Assembly: GCA_016710385.1 (NCBI GenBank)
Contig: JADJVX010000005.1
Span: 1-64,000 of the forward strand
Source of the DNA: Actinomycetales bacterium
GTDB taxonomy: Bacteria > Actinomycetota > Actinomycetes > Actinomycetales > Dermatophilaceae
Direction: 5' to 3'
DNA length: 64,000 bases
Part shown: piece after piece, positions 1 to 12,225 of the stretch
Numbering within the stretch: the stretch's first letter is position 1
How the letters are laid out: each line of letters opens with the position of its first letter
Program-made: the position numbers and the translations under genes
Notes under the pieces: generated by a model
Database searches by the model: none
What the model was told of the DNA's origin: nothing
What the model saw: only the letters and a program-made list of their open reading frames with translations

Positions 1-529
1 CGATCTCGACGCCACCGACGAAGCCGACGTTGCCGGTCTTGGACTTCAGTGCGGCCGCCGCACCGACGAGGAAGGAGCCCTCGTGCTCGGCGAAGGTGAT
101 GTTTTCGATGTTGTCGCCCTTGGCGTCGGTGGAGTCGACGAGCGCGAACTTGACCTTCGGGTTGGCCTTGGCGACCTTGGTCACCGACGGGGCGTAGGCG
201 AAGCCCACGGCGACGATGTTGGTGTAGCCGGCGTCGATGAGCTGCTGGAGGCGCTCCTCGCGAGCGGACTCGGCCTCACCGTTGGAGGCGGACGCCTCCT
301 TGCTCACGACACCGAGCTCCTTGGCTGCCTTGTCCAGGCCGGCCGCGGCAGCGTCGTTGAAGGACTGGTCTCCACGACCGCCCACGTCGTAGGCCATGCC
401 GACCTTGATCTGGGCCGCGCCGGACGCACCGGTGCTCGCAGCGGGGGTGGTCGAGCTGCTGCTGCTGCACGCAGCGAGCGCAAGCGATCCAGCCGCCACG
501 ACGACGGCCATCTTCATCACCTGACGCAA
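1..529 (-). CDS. BMP-family ABC transporter substrate-binding lipoprotein (C-terminus outside window)
   Basis: Extracytoplasmic binding lipoprotein of the basic membrane protein (BMP/PnrA) family, which in characterised members captures nucleosides for an ABC importer. The 5' 176 codons are visible. The signal peptide ends in a lipobox (LALAAC) followed by a serine/threonine-rich linker, then the family pattern VGMAYDVGGRGDQSFND and later GFAYAPSV and FVGG. The chosen start is TTG at 529, six bases after AGGAG; an in-frame ATG at 517 lies too far from that site. It reads left, downstream of the M20 hydrolase. Import partners (ATPase, permeases) would be expected just outside the left edge but cannot be seen. 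The nearby pseudouridine genes make a nucleoside substrate plausible (inference). Confidence 0.9.
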   Translation of the reverse strand, partial: MRQVMKMAVVVAAGSLALAACSSSSSTTPAASTGASGAAQIKVGMAYDVGGRGDQSFNDAAAAGLDKAAKELGVVSKEASASNGEAESAREERLQQLIDAGYTNIVAVGFAYAPSVTKVAKANPKVKFALVDSTDAKGDNIENITFAEHEGSFLVGAAAALKSKTGNVGFVGGVEI

Positions 530-728
530 GGTGGTCTCCTTAGATGTCTTTCCGGGGTGAGGACGCGGGGGTACCCGCACCCTCGTCGCAGCAGACTCTA
601 GCCCTCGGTATGCCGTGTCCGGCCCATGCGCGGGGGGCCCGCGCCAACCGTTATCGAAGCGACACGTGCTCGTCAGCGACGGCTGGATCGTCCACCGGCC
701 GACGCTGCGACCGAGTCATCCCGAGCTG

Positions 729-1928
729 TCATCGAGAGTTGGCCGTCGCCCTCGTCACTGCAGCCACAACGGCACCGGCAAGCACACGGGCCCCACCCAC
801 GACCGCTCGCTCGTCGATGGCGAAGTCACCTTGGTGCAGGTCGAAGGTAGGCCCGCCCGGCGTGCGCGTGCCGAGACGCGCCAGCGCTCCGGGGAGCTTG
901 GTGAGGTACCACGCGAAGTCCTCGCCGCCGAGGGACTGGCGCACCGGCATCTCGGTGGCACCGGCCATGGCGACCCCCTCGCGGAGCACGTCGACCCCGT
1001 CGGTGGTGTTGACCACCGGCGGCACCCCGCGGGTGTGCTCGATCTGGTGGGTCACGGCATACGGGGCGAGGACCTCGGCGACGAGGTCGGCGAGCACTGG
1101 CCCGACCTCGTGCCAGACGTCGGCATCGAGCACCCGGAGCGTGCCGGAGACCAACCCGGTCGAGGGGATGACGTTGGCAGCCCCACCGGCGTGGATGGCG
1201 CCCCACACGACCGAGAGGCCGGCTCGCGGGTCGATGCGGCGCGAGAGCACCGCCGGCACCTCGGTGATGACCTTGGCGAGCGCGAAGGTGAGGTCTTGAG
1301 TGAGGTGGGGCCGCGAGGTGTGCCCGCCACCGCCGTGCACGGTCACCTCGATGGCATCGGTCGCCGCCGTGATCGGACCGACTCGCAACCCGATCTGACC
1401 GACATCGAGGGTTGGCTCGCAGTGCAACCCGTAGATCTCGTCGACCCCGGCAAGCCCACCGGCGTCGATGACCTTGAGCGCTCCTCCCGGGACGATCTCC
1501 TCGGCGGGCTGGAAGAGCAGCCGCACGGCGGCGCCACGGTCGGTGAGTTGCCCGGCATACCCGGCGAGCGAGAGCCCGGCACCCAGGCACGCGACCGTGT
1601 GCACGTCGTGGCCGCACGCATGGGCGACCCCGTCAGTGGTGGAGGCCCACGGCAGGCCGGTGCGCTCCACAACCGGGAGTGCGTCGAGGTCGGCGCGCAG
1701 CGCCACCCGGTATGCCGCGTCGGCCGGTCCGAGGTCGGCGACCAGGCCGGTGCCCTCCAGCCGGGTGACCCGGAAGCCGGCGTCGACGAGTCGGTTGCCG
1801 ACGAGGTCAGTCGTGCGGTACTCGTGCCAGGACAGCTCCGGGTGCGAGTGAATATCACGGCGGATTGACACGAGCTGCGGGTCGAGCTCGGTCAACCTCG
1901 CCTGCAGCGTGGGGGTCACCGTCTTCAT
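729..1928 (-). CDS. M20-family amidohydrolase / peptidase
   Basis: Zinc-dependent amidohydrolase of the M20D (AmhX/hippurate hydrolase/IAA-amino acid hydrolase) group, 399 residues, close to the usual 390-400. Visible landmarks are RRDIHSHPELSWHEY near residue 23, ALRADLDALP near 76, the metal-binding HACGHD at 103-108, and SLGGEDFAWY near the C-terminus. These proteins release amino acids or acyl groups from N-acyl or carboxamide substrates; the substrate here cannot be told. ATG 1928 was chosen because a TACGCT -10 element lies 9 bases upstream; an in-frame ATG at 1955 would overlap the divergent psuG start. It lies upstream of the BMP lipoprotein on the same strand, with a 199-base gap that contains no other gene. 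Confidence 0.88.
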   Translation of the reverse strand: MKTVTPTLQARLTELDPQLVSIRRDIHSHPELSWHEYRTTDLVGNRLVDAGFRVTRLEGTGLVADLGPADAAYRVALRADLDALPVVERTGLPWASTTDGVAHACGHDVHTVACLGAGLSLAGYAGQLTDRGAAVRLLFQPAEEIVPGGALKVIDAGGLAGVDEIYGLHCEPTLDVGQIGLRVGPITAATDAIEVTVHGGGGHTSRPHLTQDLTFALAKVITEVPAVLSRRIDPRAGLSVVWGAIHAGGAANVIPSTGLVSGTLRVLDADVWHEVGPVLADLVAEVLAPYAVTHQIEHTRGVPPVVNTTDGVDVLREGVAMAGATEMPVRQSLGGEDFAWYLTKLPGALARLGTRTPGGPTFDLHQGDFAIDERAVVGGARVLAGAVVAAVTRATANSR

Positions 1929-1937
1929 GGTGGGGTC

Positions 1938-1947
1938 AGCGTAGTGT
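1938..1947. promoter_or_regulatory. Overlapping divergent -10 elements (bidirectional promoter)
   Basis: The sequence AGCGTAGTGT carries TAGTGT (1942-1947) as a -10 for psuG, six bases before its ATG at 1954. On the other strand it carries TACGCT (1943-1938) as a -10 for the M20 gene, nine bases before ATG 1928. The two hexamers share the central TA. psuG would be transcribed as a leaderless mRNA. This is a sequence-based prediction. Confidence 0.55.
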
Positions 1948-1953
1948 GCGCCC

Positions 1954-2916
1954 ATGGTGTCGGTTCCCAGGTCGGGCGTCTCAGGCGCGTCATCCCCCAT
2001 CGCGTGCAGCGCCGAGGTCGCCGACGCGCTCGCGAGCGGACGCCCGGTGGTCGCCCTGGAGAGCACGATCCTGGCCCACGGGCTGCCCCGGGGCGACAAC
2101 CTGCGGGTGGGCCGCGAGATCGAGGCGGCGGTGCGGGCCGGCGGCGCGGTCCCCGCGACGATCGCCGTGTTGTCCGGACAGGTGCACGTGGGTCTCGACG
2201 ACGGCGCCCTGGAGCAACTCTGCACACGCGACGACGTGCTCAAGCTCAGTGTCCGCGATCTCGGCGTCGCCGTCGGGTTGGGGCTGACCGGGGCGACAAC
2301 CGTGGCGTCCACGTCCGCACTGGCCCACCGGGTCGGGATCCGGGTCTTTGCGACTGGGGGTCTCGGCGGGGTCCACCGTGGGGCGTCGCACACCTTCGAC
2401 GTGTCGGCCGACCTCGGCGTGCTGGCCAGCACGCCCGTCCTGGTGGTCTGCGCCGGGGTCAAGTCGATCCTCGACGTCCCGGGGACGCTGGAATACCTCG
2501 AGACGCTCTCGGTCCCGGTGCTCGGCTATCGGACGCTCGCCTTCCCGGGCTTCTACCTCTCCGACTCCGGGTATGCCGCCCCGTGGCAGGTCGATTCGGC
2601 GGCGGCCGCTGCCGCAGTGCTCGCCGCTCGCGACCGACTCGGCACCGACGCCGCCGGCGTCGTCCTGGCCAACCCGCTTCCGACCGACCGGCAGGTCGAT
2701 CCCCAGCTGCACGACCGGCTGGTCGCCGAGGGGCTTGCGCTGCTGGACCGCGAAGGGGTGCACGGCAAGGACGTCACGCCCCGGCTGTTGGAGTACTTCC
2801 ACACCCACTCCGGGGGCGAGTCGCTGCGGGCCAACGTCGAGCTCGTGCTGTCCAATGCCCGACTGGCCGGGGATGTGGCGGCAGAACTCGTTGCCCTGCA
2901 GTCAGATTCGCAGTGA
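1954..2916 (+). CDS. psuG: Pseudouridine-5'-phosphate glycosidase
   Basis: Splits pseudouridine 5'-phosphate into uracil and ribose 5-phosphate, breaking the C-C glycosidic bond (the reverse reaction is favoured in vitro). The 320 residues match the PsuG/IndA family in length and motifs: GRPVVALESTILAHG near residue 28, a long conserved core including ATGGLGGVHRG, the STPVLVVCAGVKSILD region, and TPRLLEYFHTHSGG near the C-terminus. The start is ATG 1954, six bases after a TAGTGT -10, so a leaderless transcript is likely; GTG 1957 is an alternative. Its stop overlaps the start of the sugar kinase gene by GTGA, so the two are translationally coupled and form the pseudouridine degradation pair. 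Confidence 0.93.
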   Translation: MVSVPRSGVSGASSPIACSAEVADALASGRPVVALESTILAHGLPRGDNLRVGREIEAAVRAGGAVPATIAVLSGQVHVGLDDGALEQLCTRDDVLKLSVRDLGVAVGLGLTGATTVASTSALAHRVGIRVFATGGLGGVHRGASHTFDVSADLGVLASTPVLVVCAGVKSILDVPGTLEYLETLSVPVLGYRTLAFPGFYLSDSGYAAPWQVDSAAAAAAVLAARDRLGTDAAGVVLANPLPTDRQVDPQLHDRLVAEGLALLDREGVHGKDVTPRLLEYFHTHSGGESLRANVELVLSNARLAGDVAAELVALQSDSQ

Positions 2917-3857
2917 GACCGGTAGTTGTCGTCGGTGACGTCGGCCTCGATGTCATCGTCCGACCCGGTGGTCCGGTGCACTACGGCACCGACACCCCCG
3001 CCCGGGTCTCGGTCCGACCCGGCGGCGCGGGCGGCAACACTGCATCCTGGCTGGCCGCGTCGGGGACTGCGGTGTGCTTGTTCGCCCGGGTCGGTGCCGA
3101 CGCGGCTGCCGAGGCGGTCCGGGCCGACCTGCGCGCGTCCGGAGTGACCGCGCTGCTCGCCGAGGATGCCGACCTGCCCACCTGTTCGGTCGTCGTGCTG
3201 GCCGAGACCTCCGGCGAGCGGACCATGTTCCCCGATCGGGGCGCCAACGCCCGGCTGGCCCCCGCCGACGTCGACCTCACCCGGGCCCGTTGGGACGGCA
3301 TACCCGATCCCTCCGGTGGACGAGCGGTCGGTGAGGCACCCCCGCACCTGCATCTGTCGAGCTATGTCCTCTTCGACGAGGGGTCGCGCGCTGCGGGCCT
3401 GGCGGCACTGGCCCAGGCCCGTGCCCTCGGGTGGACGACCTCGGTCGACCCCCAGGCGCCCTCGCTGCTGGCCCGCGTCGGAGCCGGCACCTTCCTGCGC
3501 TGGGTCGAGGGCATCGACCTGCTGCTGCCCAACGCCGCGGAGGCCGACGCCCTTGGGGGCGCGCCGGCCATGCTCGCGGCGGTCGACAACGTCGTGGTCA
3601 CCTACGGCAGTGACGGCGCCGGTTGGGTATGCCGGACGGGCAGCTGGCTGGAGCACGCGCCGCACGTCGAGGTGGTCGATCCCACCGGGGCCGGGGATGC
3701 CTTCGACGCCGGACTGCTCGCGGCCTGGCTCGACGGGGCGAACCCGCAGGAGGCGCTGCGCGCCGGAGTCCGAGCCGGCAGCGCCGCGGTGTCCCGGGTC
3801 GGCGCCAGGCCCGAATCACCGGCGGCTCATCGCCGGATGACCGGCGCCGAGCACTAG
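2913..3857 (+). CDS. PfkB-family carbohydrate kinase, probable pseudouridine kinase
   Basis: Ribokinase-type (PfkB) sugar kinase of 314 residues, starting at GTG 2913 inside the psuG stop (GTGA overlap). It shows the N-terminal GDVGLDVIV strand, the substrate-side GGAGGNTASW motif, and the C-terminal ATP/anion-hole signature DPTGAGDAFDAGLLAAW with the catalytic Asp in GAGD. The coupled position after psuG supports phosphorylation of pseudouridine to its 5'-phosphate as the job. In Escherichia coli PsuK belongs to the same family. PfkB sequence alone does not fix the substrate, so the role rests on context. It contains the GTATGCCG octamer twice. Confidence 0.82.
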   Translation: MRPVVVVGDVGLDVIVRPGGPVHYGTDTPARVSVRPGGAGGNTASWLAASGTAVCLFARVGADAAAEAVRADLRASGVTALLAEDADLPTCSVVVLAETSGERTMFPDRGANARLAPADVDLTRARWDGIPDPSGGRAVGEAPPHLHLSSYVLFDEGSRAAGLAALAQARALGWTTSVDPQAPSLLARVGAGTFLRWVEGIDLLLPNAAEADALGGAPAMLAAVDNVVVTYGSDGAGWVCRTGSWLEHAPHVEVVDPTGAGDAFDAGLLAAWLDGANPQEALRAGVRAGSAAVSRVGARPESPAAHRRMTGAEH

Positions 3858-3912
3858 ACCGAGGTCAAGCCCGGTCGGTGGGGAATCGGTCGGAGGCCTC
3901 TACCATGCGACT

Positions 3913-4527
3913 GTGCCTGGGGTCGGCCACGTTCCATTCGAGAGGCGACGCGTCGTCGCCGGTGCCCTGTGGACGGTGCCCGCCATTCTCACCGTGGTCG
4001 CCGCGCCCGCTCATGCGTCGTCCTGCCCGCTCAGCGTGATCATCACGACCACGGGACTGTCCGCGAATGGCTTCGACCTCTACATCCGGGACTCCAAGAA
4101 CCTCAACAGCAACACCAACACCGACCCGCTGTCGAACATCACCACCACGGGAACCACCAATCCCGTCGTCAACATGAGCATGCTCGTGACCGACTGCGCC
4201 GGCAACCCGGTCTCGGGAGCCACCGTCGTGGTCTCCAGCGATCACCAGCGCGATCTGGAGGGTGCCACCGGCGGCGAGTTGCTGGGGTTCACGCCTGCCA
4301 CCCAGACCTCGGGGTTCGGCGAGGCCCCGGGCAATCGGATCGCCACGGTGACCAGCGACGCCGCGGGGCTGGCCAAGGTGAAGATCTGCACCGCGACCTA
4401 TTCCAGTGCCGACATCGGCACCACCCCGCGCAGCGGGACCTGGACGATCACCCTGAGCGCGCCGGGCTTTGGTCAGAGCACCCGGACGTTGACCTATCGG
4501 GTCTTCGACGGCCAGCCGACCGTCTGA
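3913..4527 (+). CDS. Secreted protein of unknown function with Ig-like domain
   Basis: No specific family recognised. The 204-residue product has an N-terminal FERRRVVAGAL stretch followed by a hydrophobic core and an APAHAS cleavage region, which looks like a twin-arginine-type or Sec signal peptide. The mature part is rich in Ser/Thr/Asn, has three Cys, and includes GNPVSGATVVVSSD and later SDAAGLAKVKI, a pattern typical of bacterial Ig-like (Big-1 type) beta-sandwich domains on surface proteins. The start is GTG 3913, exactly six bases after TACCAT, fitting a leaderless transcript; the ATG at 3905 is in another frame. It is convergent with the mutase gene, with 20 bases between the two stops. 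Confidence 0.6.
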   Translation: MPGVGHVPFERRRVVAGALWTVPAILTVVAAPAHASSCPLSVIITTTGLSANGFDLYIRDSKNLNSNTNTDPLSNITTTGTTNPVVNMSMLVTDCAGNPVSGATVVVSSDHQRDLEGATGGELLGFTPATQTSGFGEAPGNRIATVTSDAAGLAKVKICTATYSSADIGTTPRSGTWTITLSAPGFGQSTRTLTYRVFDGQPTV

Positions 4528-4547
4528 TCCCGGAAGCGTCCGCCGGC

Positions 4548-6137
<1,590 letters not shown>

Positions 6138-6226
6138 AGCGGCAGCCTAGTGACGCACGCCCTCCCCCAGCCCGGGACCATGGTCTAGAACACCCTCGGC
6201 GGAGCGAGATTGCGCCATGCGGGTTT

Positions 6227-6742
6227 TCAGGCCTGCCCACCGGTATGCCGTGCGGCGCGATCGGACAGATGCGCGTCCCAGCGCGCGGCGATGCCGTCCA
6301 TCTCGGCGCTGATGAACTCGAGGAACTCCACCGACAGCGCAAGTCGCGCGCCGGCCGGGGTGGACGGCCCACCGACCCCCGGTATGCCGGCCGCCATCGC
6401 ATCTCGCAACGGCAGGTAGGCCACCTCGTGGTTGATCATCATGTCGTGCCAGGCATCATCCATGACGACGAAAACATCTCTGCGAGAGCCCTTTTCGCGT
6501 TCCCGTGTGATCATTCGCACCTGCTGCAGATAGCGGACCGCACCCGAGATGGCGGCTGGGCTCACCGCCAGCGCGCCGGCGAGCTCCGCCGCGGTCATCC
6601 GACCGTCGTCGTCGGCCATCAGCGCAGCGAAGACCCGGGAGGGAAGCCGCGCCAAGCCGGCCTCGGTGAGCGCCCCGCCTAGGCGCTCGACAAAGCGCGA
6701 CACGTCGGCCTCGCGGCGTCCGGCGCTGGGATCCACACTCAC
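6227..6742 (-). CDS. GbsR/MarR-family transcriptional regulator
   Basis: DNA-binding regulator of 171 residues with a winged helix-turn-helix in the N-terminal half: [26 protein letters not shown] is the recognition helix region, followed by a wing ([14 protein letters not shown]). The C-terminal half is helical and probably dimerises. It belongs to the GbsR-like MarR group that often sits beside drug or osmolyte exporters. The start is GTG 6742, seven bases after TAGAAT; the open frame continues upstream but across the divergent promoter, so longer starts are unlikely. It is divergently transcribed from the ABC exporter, which it probably represses (inference). Confidence 0.85.
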   Translation of the reverse strand: MSVDPSAGRREADVSRFVERLGGALTEAGLARLPSRVFAALMADDDGRMTAAELAGALAVSPAAISGAVRYLQQVRMITREREKGSRRDVFVVMDDAWHDMMINHEVAYLPLRDAMAAGIPGVGGPSTPAGARLALSVEFLEFISAEMDGIAARWDAHLSDRAARHTGGQA

Positions 6743-6788
6743 GTCGGGGATTCTACAACATTCACAAATTGGTAAAAAGTGTGTAACC
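6743..6788. promoter_or_regulatory. Divergent promoter region with candidate operator
   Basis: A 46-base AT-rich gap between the GbsR-type regulator and the ABC ATPase. It holds TAGAAT (-10 for the regulator, on the minus strand) and an imperfect inverted arrangement TTCACA (6761-6766) and TGTGTAA (6780-6786) around AATTGGTAAAAA. This is a plausible operator for the adjacent MarR-type repressor; no experiment supports it. Confidence 0.4.
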
Positions 6789-7685
6789 ATGGTGAGCATG
6801 ACCGACGCGATCACCGTCTCCGGGCTACGCAAGAGCTTCGGGAGCACGGTCGCCCTGGACGGCCTCGACCTCACCGTCGCCACCGGCGAGGTGCACGGCT
6901 TCCTTGGCCCTAACGGGTCGGGCAAGTCGACGACGATCCGCATCCTGCTCGGACTGCTGCGCGCCGACGGCGGCACCGCCCAGGTGCTCGGCGCCGACCC
7001 GTGGCGCGACGTCGAGACCTTGCACCGGCGGCTGGCCTACGTGCCCGGCGACGTGACGCTGTGGCCTACCCTCACCGGTGGCGAGGTCATCGACTTCCTC
7101 GGGCGGCTGCGCGGCGGCCTGGACAGGGCCAACCGCGACCAGTTGCTGGAGCGCTTCGACCTGGACCCCACCAAGAAGGGACGGGCCTATTCCAAGGGCA
7201 ACCGTCAGAAGGTCGCCCTCGTCGCCGCGCTCGCCTCCAATGTCGACCTGCTGCTGCTCGACGAACCCACCGCGGGCCTGGACCCGCTCATGGAGCGAGT
7301 CTTCCGCGACTGCATCGACGAGGTGCGAGCACAGGGGCGCACGGTGCTGCTGTCCAGCCACATCCTGTCTGAGGTCGAGGCGCTCTGCGACCGCGTGAGC
7401 ATCATCAAACAGGGCCGCACCGTCGAGTCGGGCACCCTTGCCGACCTGCGCCACCTCACCCGCACGTCGCTGTCGACCGTGTTGGAGCGTCCGCCGACGA
7501 CGGCCGACCTTGCGCGCCTGCCCGGCTTGCATGACGCGATCATCGAGGGCGACCGGCTCACCGGGTCGGTCGACACCGACCACATCGGGCCGGTCCTGGA
7601 CGCCTTGGGAGCACACGGCATACGGGCTCTCACCTGCCAGGCACCCACGCTGGAGGAGCTGTTCCTGCGCAGCTACCAGTCATGA
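6789..7685 (+). CDS. ABC exporter ATP-binding protein
   Basis: Cytoplasmic ATPase of an ABC-2 type exporter, 298 residues. It has Walker [10 protein letters not shown], the Q-loop region, a signature-like stretch [15 protein letters not shown] (N in place of the usual Q in SxGxxQ), Walker [14 protein letters not shown], and the switch His in [11 protein letters not shown]. The C-terminal extension of about 80 residues is typical of antibiotic/polyketide exporter ATPases. ATG 6789, GTG 6792 and ATG 6798 are all in frame; 6789 is used. Its stop overlaps the permease start (ATGA at 7682-7685). The substrate is unknown; a drug or polyketide is likely from the family. Confidence 0.9.
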   Translation: MVSMTDAITVSGLRKSFGSTVALDGLDLTVATGEVHGFLGPNGSGKSTTIRILLGLLRADGGTAQVLGADPWRDVETLHRRLAYVPGDVTLWPTLTGGEVIDFLGRLRGGLDRANRDQLLERFDLDPTKKGRAYSKGNRQKVALVAALASNVDLLLLDEPTAGLDPLMERVFRDCIDEVRAQGRTVLLSSHILSEVEALCDRVSIIKQGRTVESGTLADLRHLTRTSLSTVLERPPTTADLARLPGLHDAIIEGDRLTGSVDTDHIGPVLDALGAHGIRALTCQAPTLEELFLRSYQS

Positions 7686-9273
7686 GCGCCTACTCCGGCA
7701 CCGGAGCCCTGCTGCGCCTGGCCTGGCGCCGCGACCGCGTGCTCCTGCCCGTCGGCGCGGCGGCCATCGCCGGCATCGCGGTGAGCAGCGCCAAGGCCAC
7801 CCTCGTGCTCTACCCCACGGCCGAGTCGTTGGGTGGGGCGATCGGCGAGATCTTCGCCTCGCCTGCGGCGGTCGCGCTGTATGGCCCGGTCGGCAATCCG
7901 GCCAGCGTCGACTCCATCGCGGTGGCGAAGATGACGATGATGGGCGCGGTCTTCCTGGCCCTTTTCGGGTATGCCGTCGTGCGTCGCCACACCCGCTCGG
8001 AGGAAGAGGCCGGCCGGCTCGAGTTGCTCGGGTCCGCCGTCGTGGGGCGACGCGCCCCGCTGACTGCAGCGGTCATCCTCGCGACCCTGGCCGTGCTCGT
8101 CACGTGCCTGCTCACCGCGCTCGGCTATATCGGCCTGGGGATGCCGAGCTCGGGGTCTTTGGCGTTCGCCGCGGGCTGGGCTGGATCGGCGCTGGCCTTC
8201 GTCGGGATCACGGCCGTGGCCGCCCAACTCGCGGCGACCTCGCGGTCCTGCGCGGGTCTGGCCGGAGGGGCAATCGGGGCCGCCTTTCTGCTGCGCAGCA
8301 TCGGCGATTCCCGGCCCGGTCTGGGCTGGCTGTCGTGGGTCTCGCCGCTGGGCTGGTCGACCGAATCCGCGGCCTACGGGGCCAACCGGTCCTGGGTGGT
8401 GCTGCTCGGGGTGGCGGTGCTCGCCGCCGGCGTGCTCGGGGCCTTCGCCCTCCTGGACCGCCGTGACCTCGGCGCAGGATTACTCGCCGGCCGGCGGGGC
8501 CGCGCGACGGCACCGGCGAGCCTGTCCTCGCCGGTCGGCCTGGCCTGGCGGCTGGGGCGCCCGGGTTCTTGGGCTGGCTGGCCGGATTTGCCATCGGCGG
8601 CCTCGTCGTCGGGGGCCTGGCCAAGAGCGCGACCGACCTCATCAAGGACCCGGGCATCGCCGACCTGCTGCGCAAGATGGGCGGCGGGGCGGGCTTGCTC
8701 GAAGACGTCTACCTCACCACGGAGATCGGCTTCATCTCGGTCATCGCGGCAGCCTTCGGCATCGTCGTGGCGCTGCGGTTGCGCTCCGAGGAGGTCGCCG
8801 GACATGCCGAACAGGTGCTCGCCGGCGCCACCACCAGGGCGCGCGTGCTCGCGGCGCACACCCTCGTCGGCCTCATCGGCAGCGCCGTGCTCATGCTCGT
8901 CCTCGGTGGCGTCATCGGGGTGGTCGACGCGGCGGCCGGCGGCTCGGCCGGAGTCGGCCGGCTGCTCGGTTCGGCCGCAGCCCATGTGCCGGCGGTCTGG
9001 GTGTGCATCGCGCTCGCCGTCTGCGCCTATGCCTGGCTGCCCCGGATCGCTGCGGGCGTGGCGTGGGGAGCCTTGGCGCTCTTCCTCACCGTCGGTGAGT
9101 TCGGCGGCCTGCTCGGGCTGCCCGACTGGTTGACCAATCTCGCGCCGTTCACGCACTCCCCGCGGATGCCGGTCGAACCCTTCTCCGCCGCGCCCGTCGT
9201 GGGTTTGCTCGCCGTGGCGACTGCGTTGCTGGCCCTCGCGTATGCCGGGTTCCGCCGCCGCGACATCGGCTAG
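7682..9273 (+). pseudogene. ABC exporter permease (TetR/MarR-associated antibiotic exporter type), split by one frameshift
   Basis: Integral membrane partner of the ATPase. The first frame, from ATG 7682, encodes about 290 residues with multiple membrane segments. The coding signal then switches to the -1 frame near 8565 and runs to 9273 with further membrane segments and the end AYAGFRRRDIG. Joined, the product would be about 530 residues, the normal length for this exporter family. The switch point is CCCGGGT (8560-8566) read as C CCG GGT, so one missing base in the C/G run, or a -1 slip, joins the frames exactly: RLGRPG then FLGWLAGFAIGG. A sequencing error, a true mutation or ribosomal slippage cannot be told apart here. 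A TTG at 8569 could start the second half alone. Confidence 0.8.
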
Positions 9274-9471
9274 CAGCGTCATGGGGTTGCCCTGCGACCT
9301 CGACGAGCTGTGCCGAAGGAGTCGGGCCGGACGGCATACCGGACGAGGGAGGTGGGTTCAGGCTGGAAGCTGCATCACCGGCATACTGGCGCGTGCACCT
9401 GCCCGGGAGAGAGGCATCTCACCGCCTGCGCGCGCTGCGGACCCTTCGACCCTCGGGAGGCACCCGCTACG

Positions 9472-10212
9472 GTGGACCCCGTGGCCACTACGACGCTCCT
9501 CACAGGCGAGACGACGGCGCGCCGCACCACCGTGTTCATGAAGTTCCTCATGGCGACGACCGGTGCGCTCTTCGTTTTCTACGTCCTTATGCACATGTAC
9601 GGCAACCTCAAGATTTTCGCGGGTCCTGCGGCGTTCGACGAGTACGCCGAACACCTGCGCGAGATCCTGGTGCCGATCCTCCCGTACTCGGGATTCCTCT
9701 GGTTGTTCCGGGCCCTGCTGGTCGTGTCCCTCGTGGTGCACGCCTACGCAGCGTTCACGCTGTGGAGCCGCGCCAACGGTGCCCGGCCGCAGCGGTATGC
9801 CGTGAAGAACGCCGCCAAGGGCGCGGCACGCACCAAGATGATGCGCTGGGGCGGCGTCACGCTGCTCGCCTGGCTCATCTTCCACCTCGTGCAGTTCACC
9901 ATCGCCAAGGTCAACTTCAACGGCGCGTTCTCTGCCGACAAGCTCAAGCTCGACGGCCACCCGAGCACGGGCCTGCTCGTCATCGCGAGCTTCCAGCTGT
10001 GGTGGGTCGTGCTCATCTACCTCATCGCGCTCGTCGCGCTGGGCATGCACCTGTTCCACGGAGTGTGGAGCGGCGCCCAGACCCTCGGCTGGACCAACTC
10101 GGCGACCTCGCGGCGCCTGGCACACACGACCGCCCACCTCGTGGCCGGCATCGTCGTGCTCGGTTTCGCCATCCCGCCGCTGGCCATCCTCTTCGGGATC
10201 GTGAAGGGCTGA
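9472..10212 (+). CDS. sdhC: Succinate dehydrogenase cytochrome b558-type membrane subunit
   Basis: Membrane anchor of respiratory complex II, about 246 residues with five predicted membrane helices, as in the single-anchor (no SdhD) succinate dehydrogenases of Actinobacteria. Haem-ligand candidates lie in HMYGN, VVHAYAAF, IFHLVQF and MHLFHGVWS. It passes electrons from the SdhB iron-sulfur clusters to menaquinone. GTG 9472 lies 11 bases after GGGAGG (9455-9460); GTG 9481, which gives the family-like start MATTTLL, is an alternative but is 20 bases from that site. It is followed after six bases by sdhA. Upstream (9274-9471) no gene is seen, only two copies of the GTATGCCG octamer. Confidence 0.92.
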   Translation: MDPVATTTLLTGETTARRTTVFMKFLMATTGALFVFYVLMHMYGNLKIFAGPAAFDEYAEHLREILVPILPYSGFLWLFRALLVVSLVVHAYAAFTLWSRANGARPQRYAVKNAAKGAARTKMMRWGGVTLLAWLIFHLVQFTIAKVNFNGAFSADKLKLDGHPSTGLLVIASFQLWWVVLIYLIALVALGMHLFHGVWSGAQTLGWTNSATSRRLAHTTAHLVAGIVVLGFAIPPLAILFGIVKG

Positions 10213-10218
10213 TCGATC

Positions 10219-12221
<2,003 letters not shown>

Positions 12222-12225
<4 letters not shown>

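Noticed and set aside
615..1868. A 417-residue plus-strand frame opposite the M20 gene
   Set aside because: Antisense to a gene with intact catalytic motifs; typical GC-driven open frame.
8555..8575. Programmed -1 frameshifting in the ABC permease as the preferred explanation
   Set aside because: The heptamer has the right form but is all G/C, no stimulatory structure is evident, and other one-base losses in the window favour sequencing error; kept only as a possibility.
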